33,272 nucleotides of DNA from an uncultured Bacteroidales bacterium (lineage in GTDB: Bacteria; Bacteroidota; Bacteroidia; Bacteroidales; UBA932): contig CASGDV010000146.1 of NCBI GenBank assembly GCA_949300335.1, forward strand, positions 1 to 33,272, given 5' to 3'. Made by a program: the position numbers and the translations under genes. Each line of letters starts with the position of its first letter. Within the stretch, counting starts at the first letter, position 1. Below the pieces are notes generated by a model. That model was given only the letters and a program-made list of their open reading frames with translations. It made no database searches and was not told where the DNA came from. Positions 26,151-33,272 of this stretch are shown here, piece after piece.

Positions 26151-27152
26151 ATGATATCTGAAACATTTTCCAGCATAGGAAAAAACGAAGCCATTGAAAA
26201 GCTTTATGAAGGCACTCCTTACAAGCCTTTCGAGAGAACATCGTTCGAATTGCAGTCAAAAGGATATTCAACTGTCAAAAACAGGACTTTTACGGAAGGA
26301 ATGGATTTCGACCTGTCTTATTTTCCGTTGAAACACCTTGGTTACAAATGCGTTACCGCAGTAACGGGAGATTTGTATTCTGAAATGTCCCATCCAAGGA
26401 CATTGTCCGCTGTCATGGGGGTTTCTTCAAAACTGGATTATGGTGAGATAAAGGAAATCTGGTCCGGTATCGTCATTGCTGCAAAGGAGCACGGTTATTC
26501 AAAAGTTTCGCTGGATCTGAGGCCGTCACTGAACGGACTGATTGTAAGTTTGGCTGCAAACGGTGAAACATCCCTGCTCACCGGAAAACGCCGCATGCCG
26601 GCAAAAAGCATGGACCTGATATGCATCTCGGGAAATATAGGTGCCGCTTATCTGGGATTCCGGATTCTTGAAAGGGAAAAGAAAAGAATGGAATCCGGCA
26701 CAAAAGAAAAGACATTCGTAACCGATGACTATAAGATAATCATCGGGGAATATCTGAAACCGGAAATCAACCCCGGTATAGTGACTCTTCTTGAAGAAGA
26801 AGATATAATCCCGTCATTCGGATACCTCATCAGCGAAGGCCTTGCCGATACGGTCAGAAGACTTGTCAGGGACAGCGGCCTTGGAGCAAAGATATATGTA
26901 GACAAGATACCTTTTGCGGGAAAGACATTCGATCTGGGCAAAGAACTCGGCATCGATCCCGTCACCGCCGCCCTGAACGGAGGAGATGACATGAGACTCC
27001 TTTTCACTATCCCTATAGGCAAACATGACAAGTTCAGGCATGACTTCCAGACTTTCGACATAATAGGACATCTCGCAAAACCGGAAGTCGGAGCAGCCCT
27101 TGTCACACCTGACGGAGTGGAATTTCCGATAAAGGCCCAGGGTTGGAAATAA
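26151..27152 (+). CDS. Divergent ThiL-like protein (AIR-synthase fold), possible pseudoenzyme
   Basis: The 333-residue product aligns by eye to Bacteroidota thiamine-monophosphate kinase over most of its length: FDLSYFPLKHLGYK near 54-67, DLICISGNIGAAYLGFRILE, KPEINPGIVTLL, TAALNGGDDMRLLFTIP, and the terminal EFPIKAQGW. Key ThiL motifs are altered. The N-terminal GVGDDAA nucleotide/metal motif is absent. GGDTTSS is replaced by SLDLRPS, keeping only the Asp. DISDGL is replaced by LISEGL. ThiL phosphorylates thiamine phosphate to the diphosphate using ATP and several Mg ions held by those acidic motifs, so activity is doubtful. It may be an inactive paralogue with a binding or regulatory role, or have changed its reaction. 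It has its own promoter. Family assignment is firm; loss of function is inference. Confidence 0.78.
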   Translation: MISETFSSIGKNEAIEKLYEGTPYKPFERTSFELQSKGYSTVKNRTFTEGMDFDLSYFPLKHLGYKCVTAVTGDLYSEMSHPRTLSAVMGVSSKLDYGEIKEIWSGIVIAAKEHGYSKVSLDLRPSLNGLIVSLAANGETSLLTGKRRMPAKSMDLICISGNIGAAYLGFRILEREKKRMESGTKEKTFVTDDYKIIIGEYLKPEINPGIVTLLEEEDIIPSFGYLISEGLADTVRRLVRDSGLGAKIYVDKIPFAGKTFDLGKELGIDPVTAALNGGDDMRLLFTIPIGKHDKFRHDFQTFDIIGHLAKPEVGAALVTPDGVEFPIKAQGWK

Positions 27153-27193
27153 AACCCTGAGCCTTCACATAAGAATATTCCGTAGAGAACATG

Positions 27194-28963
27194 TCAGGCC
27201 TTGCCTACTTTTGATTCCAGACAAAGCTCTTCCATCTGCTCGCTGTCTATGAAAGACGGCGAATCTATCATCATGTCCCTTCCCTGATTGTTTTTCGGGA
27301 ATGCAATATAGTCACGTATCGTTTCCTGACCTCCGAACAACGCGCAAACCCTGTCAAAACCGAAAGCCAGACCACCGTGTGGCGGTGCGCCGAATTTGAA
27401 CGCATTTATTATGAATCCGAACTTGTAATCGGCATCCTCTTTGGAAATACCGAGAACTTCGAACATTCTCTGCTGGACATCGGCTTCATGTATCCTGATT
27501 GAACCTCCGCCAAGCTCCGTTCCGTTAAGCACGAAATCGTATGCGTTGGCACACACCTTCTCGAGATCCTCTTTCCTGTCACTGTTGAACAGTTCAAGAT
27601 GTTCCGGCTTCGGTGCCGTAAAAGGATGATGCATAGCATAAAATCTCCGGGTCTCGTCATCCCACTCCAGAAGAGGAAAATCAACAACCCACAATGGAGC
27701 AAAGTTGAAAGGATCCCTGAGTCCGAGACGGTTGCCCATTTCTATACGAAGCACACCAAGCATTGTCTGTGTCTTGCGTTTTTCGCCGCACAGGACCAGA
27801 ATAAGGTCCCCTTTTCCCGCATTCATGAAATCGGCAATTTTCCGCAAATCATCCGCAGAATAGAACTTGTCAACGGAAGATTTGATGGAACCGTCCTCAT
27901 TAACCTTTATATAAACGAGTCCCTTGGCTCCGACCTGAGGCCTCTTCACCCAGTCCGTCAGTTCATCCGTCTGTTTTCGAGTATATGATGCCGCTCCTTC
28001 AACACATATAGCTCCGACGTAGGGTACACTGTCAAATACGGAAAATCCGTGTCCGTGTACAAAGTCAGTTATCTCATGTATTTTCATGCCAAAGCGGATA
28101 TCAGGCTTGTCGGAACCGTAGTTATCCATCGCATCATACCAGCTCATACGTGGAATCGGATTCGGAATATCCACATCAAGCACATTCTTGAAAAGCGTCC
28201 TCATCATCCCTTCAAAGACATTGAGGACATCCTCCTGCTCGACAAAAGACATTTCGCAGTCTATCTGCGTGAACTCGGGCTGCCTGTCGGCACGCAGGTC
28301 CTCATCCCTGAAACACCGTACAATCTGGAAATACCTGTCGTACCCTGCAACCATAAGAAGCTGCTTGAATGTCTGCGGAGACTGAGGCAATGCGTAAAAC
28401 TGGCCCGGATTCATCCTTGACGGAACAACGAAATCCCTGGCACCCTCGGGAGTAGACTTGATGAGATAAGGTGTTTCTATCTCCAGAAAATTCAGGGAAT
28501 CGAGATAATTCCTGACCTCATGCGCAATCCTGTGCCTCAGTTCGAGGGCTTTTCTCAAAGGGTTGCGTCTCAAATCCAAATATCTGTATTTCGCCCTGAG
28601 TTCCTCTCCCCCATCGCTCACATCCTCTATGGTGAACGGAGGAGTCTGCGCCTTGTTGAGTATCTTTATTTCCGACAACGCAATCTCTATGTCTCCTGTC
28701 GGCATCTTCGGGTTCTTGCTCTGCCTTTCGACAACTTTTCCGGTCACCTGAATGACATATTCACGTCCCAGAGAGGAAGCCTTTTCCACCAGTTCTCCGA
28801 GAGCAGCCGCATCGACCACCAGCTGCGTTATTCCATATCTGTCTCTAAGATCGACGAATGTCATGCCTCCGAGTTTTCTGGATTTCTGCACCCATCCTGC
28901 CAGCGTTACTGTCTGACCGGCATTATCAATACGCAATTCTCCGCATGTATGTGTCCTGTACAT
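27194..28963 (-). CDS. aspS: Aspartyl-tRNA synthetase
   Basis: The product is 589 residues, the size of the bacterial-type enzyme. An N-terminal OB-fold anticodon-binding domain ([20 protein letters not shown]) is followed by the class II core. Motif 2 is [20 protein letters not shown], the GAD insert follows around residues 300-410, and motif 3 is [15 protein letters not shown] near the C-terminus. It charges tRNA-Asp in the cytoplasm. It is divergent from ksgA with 104 bp between. Its stop is 41 bp from the convergent ThiL-like gene. Confidence 0.97.
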   Translation of the reverse strand: MYRTHTCGELRIDNAGQTVTLAGWVQKSRKLGGMTFVDLRDRYGITQLVVDAAALGELVEKASSLGREYVIQVTGKVVERQSKNPKMPTGDIEIALSEIKILNKAQTPPFTIEDVSDGGEELRAKYRYLDLRRNPLRKALELRHRIAHEVRNYLDSLNFLEIETPYLIKSTPEGARDFVVPSRMNPGQFYALPQSPQTFKQLLMVAGYDRYFQIVRCFRDEDLRADRQPEFTQIDCEMSFVEQEDVLNVFEGMMRTLFKNVLDVDIPNPIPRMSWYDAMDNYGSDKPDIRFGMKIHEITDFVHGHGFSVFDSVPYVGAICVEGAASYTRKQTDELTDWVKRPQVGAKGLVYIKVNEDGSIKSSVDKFYSADDLRKIADFMNAGKGDLILVLCGEKRKTQTMLGVLRIEMGNRLGLRDPFNFAPLWVVDFPLLEWDDETRRFYAMHHPFTAPKPEHLELFNSDRKEDLEKVCANAYDFVLNGTELGGGSIRIHEADVQQRMFEVLGISKEDADYKFGFIINAFKFGAPPHGGLAFGFDRVCALFGGQETIRDYIAFPKNNQGRDMMIDSPSFIDSEQMEELCLESKVGKA

Positions 28964-29030
28964 AATGTAAACATTCTAAAAATCGTGCGAAATTAACAAA
29001 TTAAAATGGATTACGAATATATTTAAACAT

Positions 29031-29038
29031 TATCTTTG
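29031..29038 (+). promoter_or_regulatory. Bacteroidota -7 element for ksgA
   Basis: TATCTTTG is identical to the element before dnaE, 29 bp before the ATG at 29068. Confidence 0.65.
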
Positions 29039-29067
29039 CACCGGAATCAATTGTAATTGCATTATTT

Positions 29068-29877
29068 ATGGAAGTCAGAGCAAAAAAATCCCTGGGCCAG
29101 CATTTTCTGACCGACCTTGCCATAGCGCAGAGGATTGCCGGTTCTCTTGAGGTTTTACCAGAAACCGATACGGATGTGCTCGAGATCGGTCCCGGAATGG
29201 GAGTCCTGACACAATACCTGCTTCAGAAGCCCGGAATACGCCTGAAAATGGTAGAGATAGACCGGGAATCGGTAGACTATCTGCTGGTCAATTTTCCACA
29301 GGTCAACGGTTCACTCATAGAAGCCGACTTCCTGAAACTCAAACTGGAAAATTTTTTCGACGGCAGATTCTGCGTAATTGGCAACTTTCCGTACAACATA
29401 TCCTCGCAGATTTTTTTCAAGATACTTGAATACAAGGAACTTATACCGCAAGTGGTATGCATGATACAGAAGGAAGTCGCCGAAAGGATAGCGGAAAAAC
29501 CTGGAACAAAGACATATGGAATCCTTTCTGTCCTTCTGCAGGCGTGGTATGATATTGAATACCTTTTCACCGTAGGAGAAGGTGCTTTCAATCCCCCTCC
29601 GAAAGTCAAATCAGCCGTTATCCGACTTGCAAGGAATTCCAGAACTGAACTGGGATGTGATGAAGCAATGTTCAAAACCATTGTGAAAACCGGCTTCAAT
29701 CAAAGAAGAAAAATCTTGAGAAACTCGCTGAAACAGCTTATAAATGAAAAAGCTTCCAGAGAAGGATGGTCTCAGGAACAGGTTGCGGAATTCGTATCCG
29801 ATCCCGTTTTCGACCTCAGACCGGAAAGGCTTGGTGTGGAAGACTTCATCAACCTCACCAACAAGATAAGTTTCTAA
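29068..29877 (+). CDS. rsmA: 16S rRNA adenine dimethyltransferase KsgA/RsmA
   Basis: The product is 269 residues. The N-terminus KKSLGQHFLTD and the SAM-binding motif VLEIGPGMGVLTQYLL near 39-54 are diagnostic. The catalytic NFPYNISSQIFFK motif near 104-116 (NxPY) is intact, and the C-terminal helical domain includes GFNQRRKILRNSL. The enzyme dimethylates two adjacent adenines in helix 45 of 16S rRNA late in small-subunit assembly. Its stop codon overlaps the convergent AlkD-like gene by 4 bp. Confidence 0.97.
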   Translation: MEVRAKKSLGQHFLTDLAIAQRIAGSLEVLPETDTDVLEIGPGMGVLTQYLLQKPGIRLKMVEIDRESVDYLLVNFPQVNGSLIEADFLKLKLENFFDGRFCVIGNFPYNISSQIFFKILEYKELIPQVVCMIQKEVAERIAEKPGTKTYGILSVLLQAWYDIEYLFTVGEGAFNPPPKVKSAVIRLARNSRTELGCDEAMFKTIVKTGFNQRRKILRNSLKQLINEKASREGWSQEQVAEFVSDPVFDLRPERLGVEDFINLTNKISF

Positions 29878-30695
29878 AACGGATTCTCATATCTCGTCCG
29901 GAAAGATTCCTTTGCTTTCCTGACATACAGTTTCAAAATATCGTCGGGAAGTCCGGTATTTTTAAGGTACCTTCTCGTAAGGACCGGATTCTTTGCCAGA
30001 GCCGTGGCAAGAAGCCATGCCATGCCCATTCTTACATAATAAGGCTTTTCCCCCTGGCAAAAACCGGCATCTTCCTCACATACATGATAAAAGATTCCCC
30101 TTTTTTCCAGTCTGACGGTTCTTGTACGGGATGTCTTTCCCTTCCTGTATGATGATTCTATTGAATCCAGCCTGATATCTTCCAGAAGTGCAAAAACATC
30201 CGGCATCCACTGATCATCCAGATAATGGCACATGGCCATGATGAGAGCATACCGAACCTGGAATTCCTTTCCGGAATAAGACTTGTCCGCAAGATGGTCC
30301 CAAAGCATTTTTCTCTCGGCATCCGTCCTGATTTTTTTCACCCATTTGGTATCACAGCAAAAGGAATCACATACCGCCCAGTTGTCCATAGCAGGCAAAA
30401 AAGCATTCACGGCTTCAAGTCTTTCGACAAGAGATGATTTTTTCCGGTTGATGACAAACCCCCTTATCATTTTTTCCTCATGGCTCATACAGTTGCTTCC
30501 CGCAATGCATTCAACATTTCCTCCTGCAGCCAGGTCTCCCGCAATAATCTTCATGTCGGGAAGATGAAGACCTGCAATTCCGCACTCATGAAGCGGATTG
30601 ATTATACGTACATGACCTTCGCGATATCCGGCATCTTCCGCAAATCTCTCAGGAATATATGAAACTATGATTTCCTTTATATTTTTGTCTTCCAT
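29874..30695 (-). CDS. AlkD-like DNA alkylation repair (HEAT-like) protein
   Basis: The product is 273 residues. The pattern HEEKMIRGFVINRKKSSLVE, then MDNWAVCDSFC, is that of AlkD-type HEAT-like repeat glycosylases. Trp106 and Asp110 have the same spacing as W109 and catalytic D113 of Bacillus cereus AlkD, and Arg148 lies in the QVRYALIM helix. The last helix pair contains YYVRMGMAWLLATAL, with Trp227 equivalent to W187, but the position of AlkD Arg190 is Ala230. A basic insert of about 30 residues (around 184-214) precedes it. AlkD removes bulky or cationic alkyl-purines. This subgroup may differ in lesion choice or be non-catalytic. The residue equivalences are from alignment by eye. Confidence 0.78.
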   Translation of the reverse strand: MEDKNIKEIIVSYIPERFAEDAGYREGHVRIINPLHECGIAGLHLPDMKIIAGDLAAGGNVECIAGSNCMSHEEKMIRGFVINRKKSSLVERLEAVNAFLPAMDNWAVCDSFCCDTKWVKKIRTDAERKMLWDHLADKSYSGKEFQVRYALIMAMCHYLDDQWMPDVFALLEDIRLDSIESSYRKGKTSRTRTVRLEKRGIFYHVCEEDAGFCQGEKPYYVRMGMAWLLATALAKNPVLTRRYLKNTGLPDDILKLYVRKAKESFRTRYENPF

Positions 30696-30772
30696 TTCAG
30701 ATTTATTTCAGAATTATTGACAACTTTTGCAACCTTGAAAGAACGAATATACAGAACTTGTCCCGATTTTTA

Positions 30773-30780
30773 TAAATTTG
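30773..30780 (+). promoter_or_regulatory. Bacteroidota -7 element for the flavoprotein-porin operon
   Basis: TAAATTTG is a full TAnnTTTG match, 45 bp before the ATG at 30826. Confidence 0.5.
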
Positions 30781-30825
30781 TAATATGATTTTATGAGTCT
30801 CACAATAAAAATTCTGAATTGAATT

Positions 30826-31446
30826 ATGAAAGTAATACTGGTCAACGGCAGTCCCCATATTCATGGCTGCACATATACCGCCCTTACGGAAATAGAACGC
30901 GAACTTAAGGCCGAAGGTGTGGAAACGGAAATTTTCCATATCGGCAACCGTCCTGTTTCAGGATGTCTCGGTTGCGGCAAATGCCTTGAAACAGGAAAAT
31001 GCATAATAGAAGACAATGTGAATGTCTTTCTGGAAAAGGCAAAAGACGCAGACGGTTTCATATTCGGTTCTCCGGTTCATTTTGCCAGTGCATCCGGAGC
31101 CTTAACATCGTTCATGGACAGGGCTTTCTACGGTAAAGGGAAGATTTTCAGATACAAACCTGCCGCAGCCGTCGTAAGCTGCAGGAGAGGAGGTTCAACG
31201 GCATCTTTTGACCAGCTGAACAAATATTTCACTATTTCATCCATGCCTGTGGTTTCATCCAAATACTGGAATATGGTTCATGGAAACACTCCTGAAGAGG
31301 TAAGGCAGGATCTTGAAGGTCTCCAGACAATGAGGGAGCTGGGAAGAAACATGGCCTGGCTGCTCAAATGTATTGAAGCTGGAAAACAAAACGGTATAAC
31401 TCCTCCTAAAAAGGAAATTCCGGTTAAGACAAATTTTATCAGATAA
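30826..31446 (+). CDS. Iron-sulfur flavoprotein (Isf-like, NADPH-dependent FMN reductase fold)
   Basis: The product is 206 residues. The N-terminal VILVNGSPHIHGCTYTAL is the FMN phosphate-binding loop of the flavodoxin-like reductases. SGCLGCGKCLETGKCI follows, with Cys47, Cys50, Cys53 and Cys59 spaced CX2CX2CX5C, the compact 4Fe-4S motif of Isf proteins. The segment GSPVHFASASGALTSFMDRA near 86-105 lines the flavin site. Such proteins pass electrons between ferredoxin and quinones or detoxify oxygen or peroxide in anaerobes. The porin gene starts 9 bp later, so the two are probably co-transcribed. Fold and cluster motif are visible; the physiological partner is not. Confidence 0.88.
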   Translation: MKVILVNGSPHIHGCTYTALTEIERELKAEGVETEIFHIGNRPVSGCLGCGKCLETGKCIIEDNVNVFLEKAKDADGFIFGSPVHFASASGALTSFMDRAFYGKGKIFRYKPAAAVVSCRRGGSTASFDQLNKYFTISSMPVVSSKYWNMVHGNTPEEVRQDLEGLQTMRELGRNMAWLLKCIEAGKQNGITPPKKEIPVKTNFIR

Positions 31447-31455
31447 AATGAAAAT

Positions 31456-32712
31456 ATGAAAAAACTGACTTCAATTATTCTGCTTTACGTACTGATCATT
31501 TTTTCAGCAGAAAATTCATACAGCAGGGAAACAGAACGGCATTTCGTTGCAGATTCGCTGGAAAGCAATCCGGAAATTCTTGAAAAACTTATGAACATGC
31601 CGAATATCGAAGTCGGCAAAGGTGTCACTTTCAGGCCGAAAAACGATTCTTATGAACTTACTCTGAGGTTCAGGATGCAGAATATGGTAGGTCTGTCTTT
31701 CGGGGACAGATTGCAACTTAACCAGACTGATGCACAGGTAAAAAGACTTCGCTTAAGGTTTGACGGATATCTGTTTTCACCACAGTTCGTTTATTCCATC
31801 CAGCTGGGATTTACGGGATATGATGCCAAGACATCTCCTAACGGGACCACCAATATCGTCAGGGATGCAATAGTATATTACAAGCCGAATTCATACTGGA
31901 ATTTCGGTTTCGGACAAACCAAGCTCAAGACGAACCGTGCAAGGGTCAACTCTTCCAGTGCACTCCAGTTCGTGGACAGAAGCATAGTGAACAGCGAATT
32001 CGGTGGAGACAGGGATTTCGGATTTTTCGGTGAATACTACTATGGTGATCCCGGAGAATTCAGCCTGACCGCCCTGGCATCCGTAACTCTCGGAGAAGGA
32101 CGCAATTGGGGTAGTTCCGACATAAGTGGTCTTGCATATACAGGAAGAGTCGAAATTTTCCCATTCGGAAGATTCAAGTCGAAAGGCCACTATGTTGAAG
32201 GAGATACCTATTTCGAAGAGAATCTCAAGCTCATGATGGGAGGCGGTTACAGCTTTAATCACAATGCAAAGCTCAACCAGGGATTCAAAGGGGATGTCTT
32301 TCCAACAGGAGTTACCAAAAACATCGGTGCATATTATGCCGATCTCGTCCTTAAATACAGAGGATTTGCATTCAATGCCGACTACATGGGACGCCATGCC
32401 AACAATCCGTCATCCGTGGCTTATGAAGACTGCTTCATATATACCGGATCAGGACTGAATGCCCAGGCCAGCTATCTGTTCGACGGGAAATGGGAAATCG
32501 CTGCCAGAAATTCATTGCTTATGCCAGAAAGAAAAGTGCAGCCGCTGGCAGGATACAGATTGTGGAATCAGAGCACTATCGGAGTCACAAGATACATAAT
32601 AGGACACAGCCTCAAGGTCCAGGTGGATATTTCATACAATTATATGGCCGCTCCTGTCCTTTCCACATACGACCGCCTCGGTATCCGTTTCCAGGTGGAA
32701 CTCGGATTGTAA
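31456..32712 (+). CDS. Phosphate-selective porin O/P-like outer-membrane porin
   Basis: The product is 418 residues with a signal peptide (MKKLTSIILLYVLIIFSAENSYS). The mature protein begins with a short helical stretch, then GVTFRPKNDSYELTLRFRMQ, a typical OprO/OprP-type porin start. RLRLRFDGYLFSPQFVYSIQ and FGFGQTKLKTNRARVNSSS follow as conserved strands. Alternating strands continue to the end (LGIRFQVELGL). It should form a 16-strand trimeric pore for anions or small solutes; phosphate specificity cannot be confirmed because the Arg/Lys ladder was not mapped. It shares an operon with the upstream flavoprotein. Confidence 0.85.
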   Translation: MKKLTSIILLYVLIIFSAENSYSRETERHFVADSLESNPEILEKLMNMPNIEVGKGVTFRPKNDSYELTLRFRMQNMVGLSFGDRLQLNQTDAQVKRLRLRFDGYLFSPQFVYSIQLGFTGYDAKTSPNGTTNIVRDAIVYYKPNSYWNFGFGQTKLKTNRARVNSSSALQFVDRSIVNSEFGGDRDFGFFGEYYYGDPGEFSLTALASVTLGEGRNWGSSDISGLAYTGRVEIFPFGRFKSKGHYVEGDTYFEENLKLMMGGGYSFNHNAKLNQGFKGDVFPTGVTKNIGAYYADLVLKYRGFAFNADYMGRHANNPSSVAYEDCFIYTGSGLNAQASYLFDGKWEIAARNSLLMPERKVQPLAGYRLWNQSTIGVTRYIIGHSLKVQVDISYNYMAAPVLSTYDRLGIRFQVELGL

Positions 32713-33021
32713 TCGATATAATACAGTCGGGATGACATCATAAAACTGAATTCCTCCCCTAACGGCGGATCCCTCCCGTTCCACAAAGCCACGGGCAGCT
32801 GCGGTTTACTTCATGTCATCCGACACGATTCCATAATAAGATTCTGCGCTTCTTTTTCCTCCGTCCCCGGTCGGACTCTCCCCTGATTCCTTAAGAGCGG
32901 AAAGAGGGATATCCTGCAAAACACGGTGTCTAAATTTTATTAAAGTCTGCAATCAGACATGGATATCAGGGAGTATCGTGAAAAGGCCAAAACATTATAA
33001 TAAGCTTATTGATAATATTAT
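32713..33021 (+). other. Non-coding region with several hairpins downstream of the porin
   Basis: There is no convincing gene. Visible structures are a 12-bp stem with one bulge joining 32726-32738 and 32813-32824 around a loop of about 74 nt, a perfect GTCTG-CAAT-CAGAC hairpin at 32945-32958, and two adjacent perfect palindromes, AATAAGCTTATT at 32999-33010 and ATAATATTAT at 33012-33021. A 61-codon frame at 32978-33163 has no recognisable motif and runs across the inverted repeat; I do not call it. Confidence 0.4.
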
Positions 33022-33022
33022 A

Positions 33023-33193
33023 GAAAAATACAGGGACAGTCTGCCGGTTGAACCGCATCTGCGGATGCATACCGCGACCTGCTGCCGGACCGTTGGACTC
33101 CGGCAGGCAAAGACCCTGCTTTTATTCTACAATAGGGACTGTCGTTTAATTCCGTCATTATGAGTCAATCGGCAGACTGTCCCTGTTGTTTTT
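33023..33193. repeat. Long inverted repeat enclosing a structured core
   Basis: Arms at 33030-33051 and 33165-33186 are complementary over 22 bp with one G-T pair (17 bp perfect at the outer end, beginning ACAGGGACAGTCTGCCG). They extend outward across a 2-nt internal loop through A/T runs. The core of about 113 bp contains an 8-bp hairpin (CTGCCGGA at 33082-33089 with TCCGGCAG at 33099-33106) and a third variant of the arm end, AGGGACTGTC at 33134-33143. No target-site duplication flanks the arms. Confidence 0.8.
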
Positions 33194-33221
33194 CCGATCG
33201 AACTCATCTTTTTATATTTTC

Positions 33222-33246
33222 GGCTCCGTTTCGGAGCCCCTTTTTT
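33222..33246 (+). terminator. Strong rho-independent terminator
   Basis: GGCTCCG at 33222-33228 pairs with CGGAGCC at 33232-33238 around a TTT loop, followed by CC and six T residues. It lies 36 bp after the long inverted repeat and has no obvious coding gene immediately upstream; the porin stop is 510 bp away. Confidence 0.88.
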
Positions 33247-33272
33247 CATTTTTGGACCCAACTGGAGCCAAT

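Noticed and set aside
27138-27159. Hairpin CAGGGTT/AACCCTG between the ThiL-like gene and aspS as a terminator
   Set aside because: The 7-bp stem overlaps the stop codon and has no T-tract on either strand, so evidence for termination is weak.
33052-33130. Structured core considered as a tRNA or tRNA-like gene
   Set aside because: There is no T-loop GTTCGA sequence, no anticodon arm of correct geometry and no CCA-end acceptor stem.
32978-33163. 61-codon open frame in the final intergenic region
   Set aside because: It crosses the inverted repeat and hairpins, has no signal, motif or promoter, and composition is not protein-like beyond the first 25 residues.

Overview
The window comes from a member of the phylum Bacteroidota, most likely order Bacteroidales. 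Three things point there. The proteins include families largely restricted to that group (a SusC-style TonB-dependent receptor with a carboxypeptidase-regulatory-like N-terminus, DUF4876-type and DUF6850-type envelope proteins, an S46 dipeptidyl-peptidase). Several genes are preceded by the Bacteroidota -7 promoter element TAnnTTTG. Most genes lack a clear Shine-Dalgarno sequence. The content is chromosomal: no transposase, phage gene, rRNA, tRNA or CRISPR array was seen.

Layout. 1-120 is the tail of an envelope-type gene, followed by a terminator. 650-13868 is a six-gene co-directional cluster with gaps of 15-59 bp: TonB-dependent receptor, DUF4876-like lipoprotein, DUF6850-like outer-membrane barrel, secreted M16 zinc protease, polytopic 4Fe-4S membrane protein with degenerate HMA-like folds, and S46 dipeptidyl-peptidase. 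It ends in a strong terminator that lies inside the 3' coding end of the convergent thioesterase gene. This cluster is the best candidate in the window for an undescribed system. Receptor plus M16 protease recalls the Fus/PqqL ferredoxin-iron piracy systems of Proteobacteria, here combined with Bacteroidota-specific surface partners, an inner-membrane iron-sulfur protein and a peptide-trimming exopeptidase.

13882-19524 lies on the minus strand. In transcription order it holds a sigma-54 activator, LptE, a TPR-like protein, SecG, a ClpB that lacks its N-terminal domain, and a PaaI-type thioesterase. The first four form a tight envelope-biogenesis operon. The short clpB has its own promoter and an unusually strong Shine-Dalgarno sequence.

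19592-33272 is mostly housekeeping: an abundant-looking OmpA/TPR lipoprotein, dnaE, an exonuclease-endonuclease-phosphatase family protein, a degenerate ThiL-like protein, aspS, ksgA, an AlkD-like protein, an iron-sulfur flavoprotein and a porin. Several neighbours are convergent and overlap at their 3' ends (dnaE with the phosphatase, ksgA with the AlkD-like gene). The last 560 bp has no convincing gene but contains a long inverted repeat, palindromes and a strong terminator, suggesting a structured RNA or a small mobile-element remnant.
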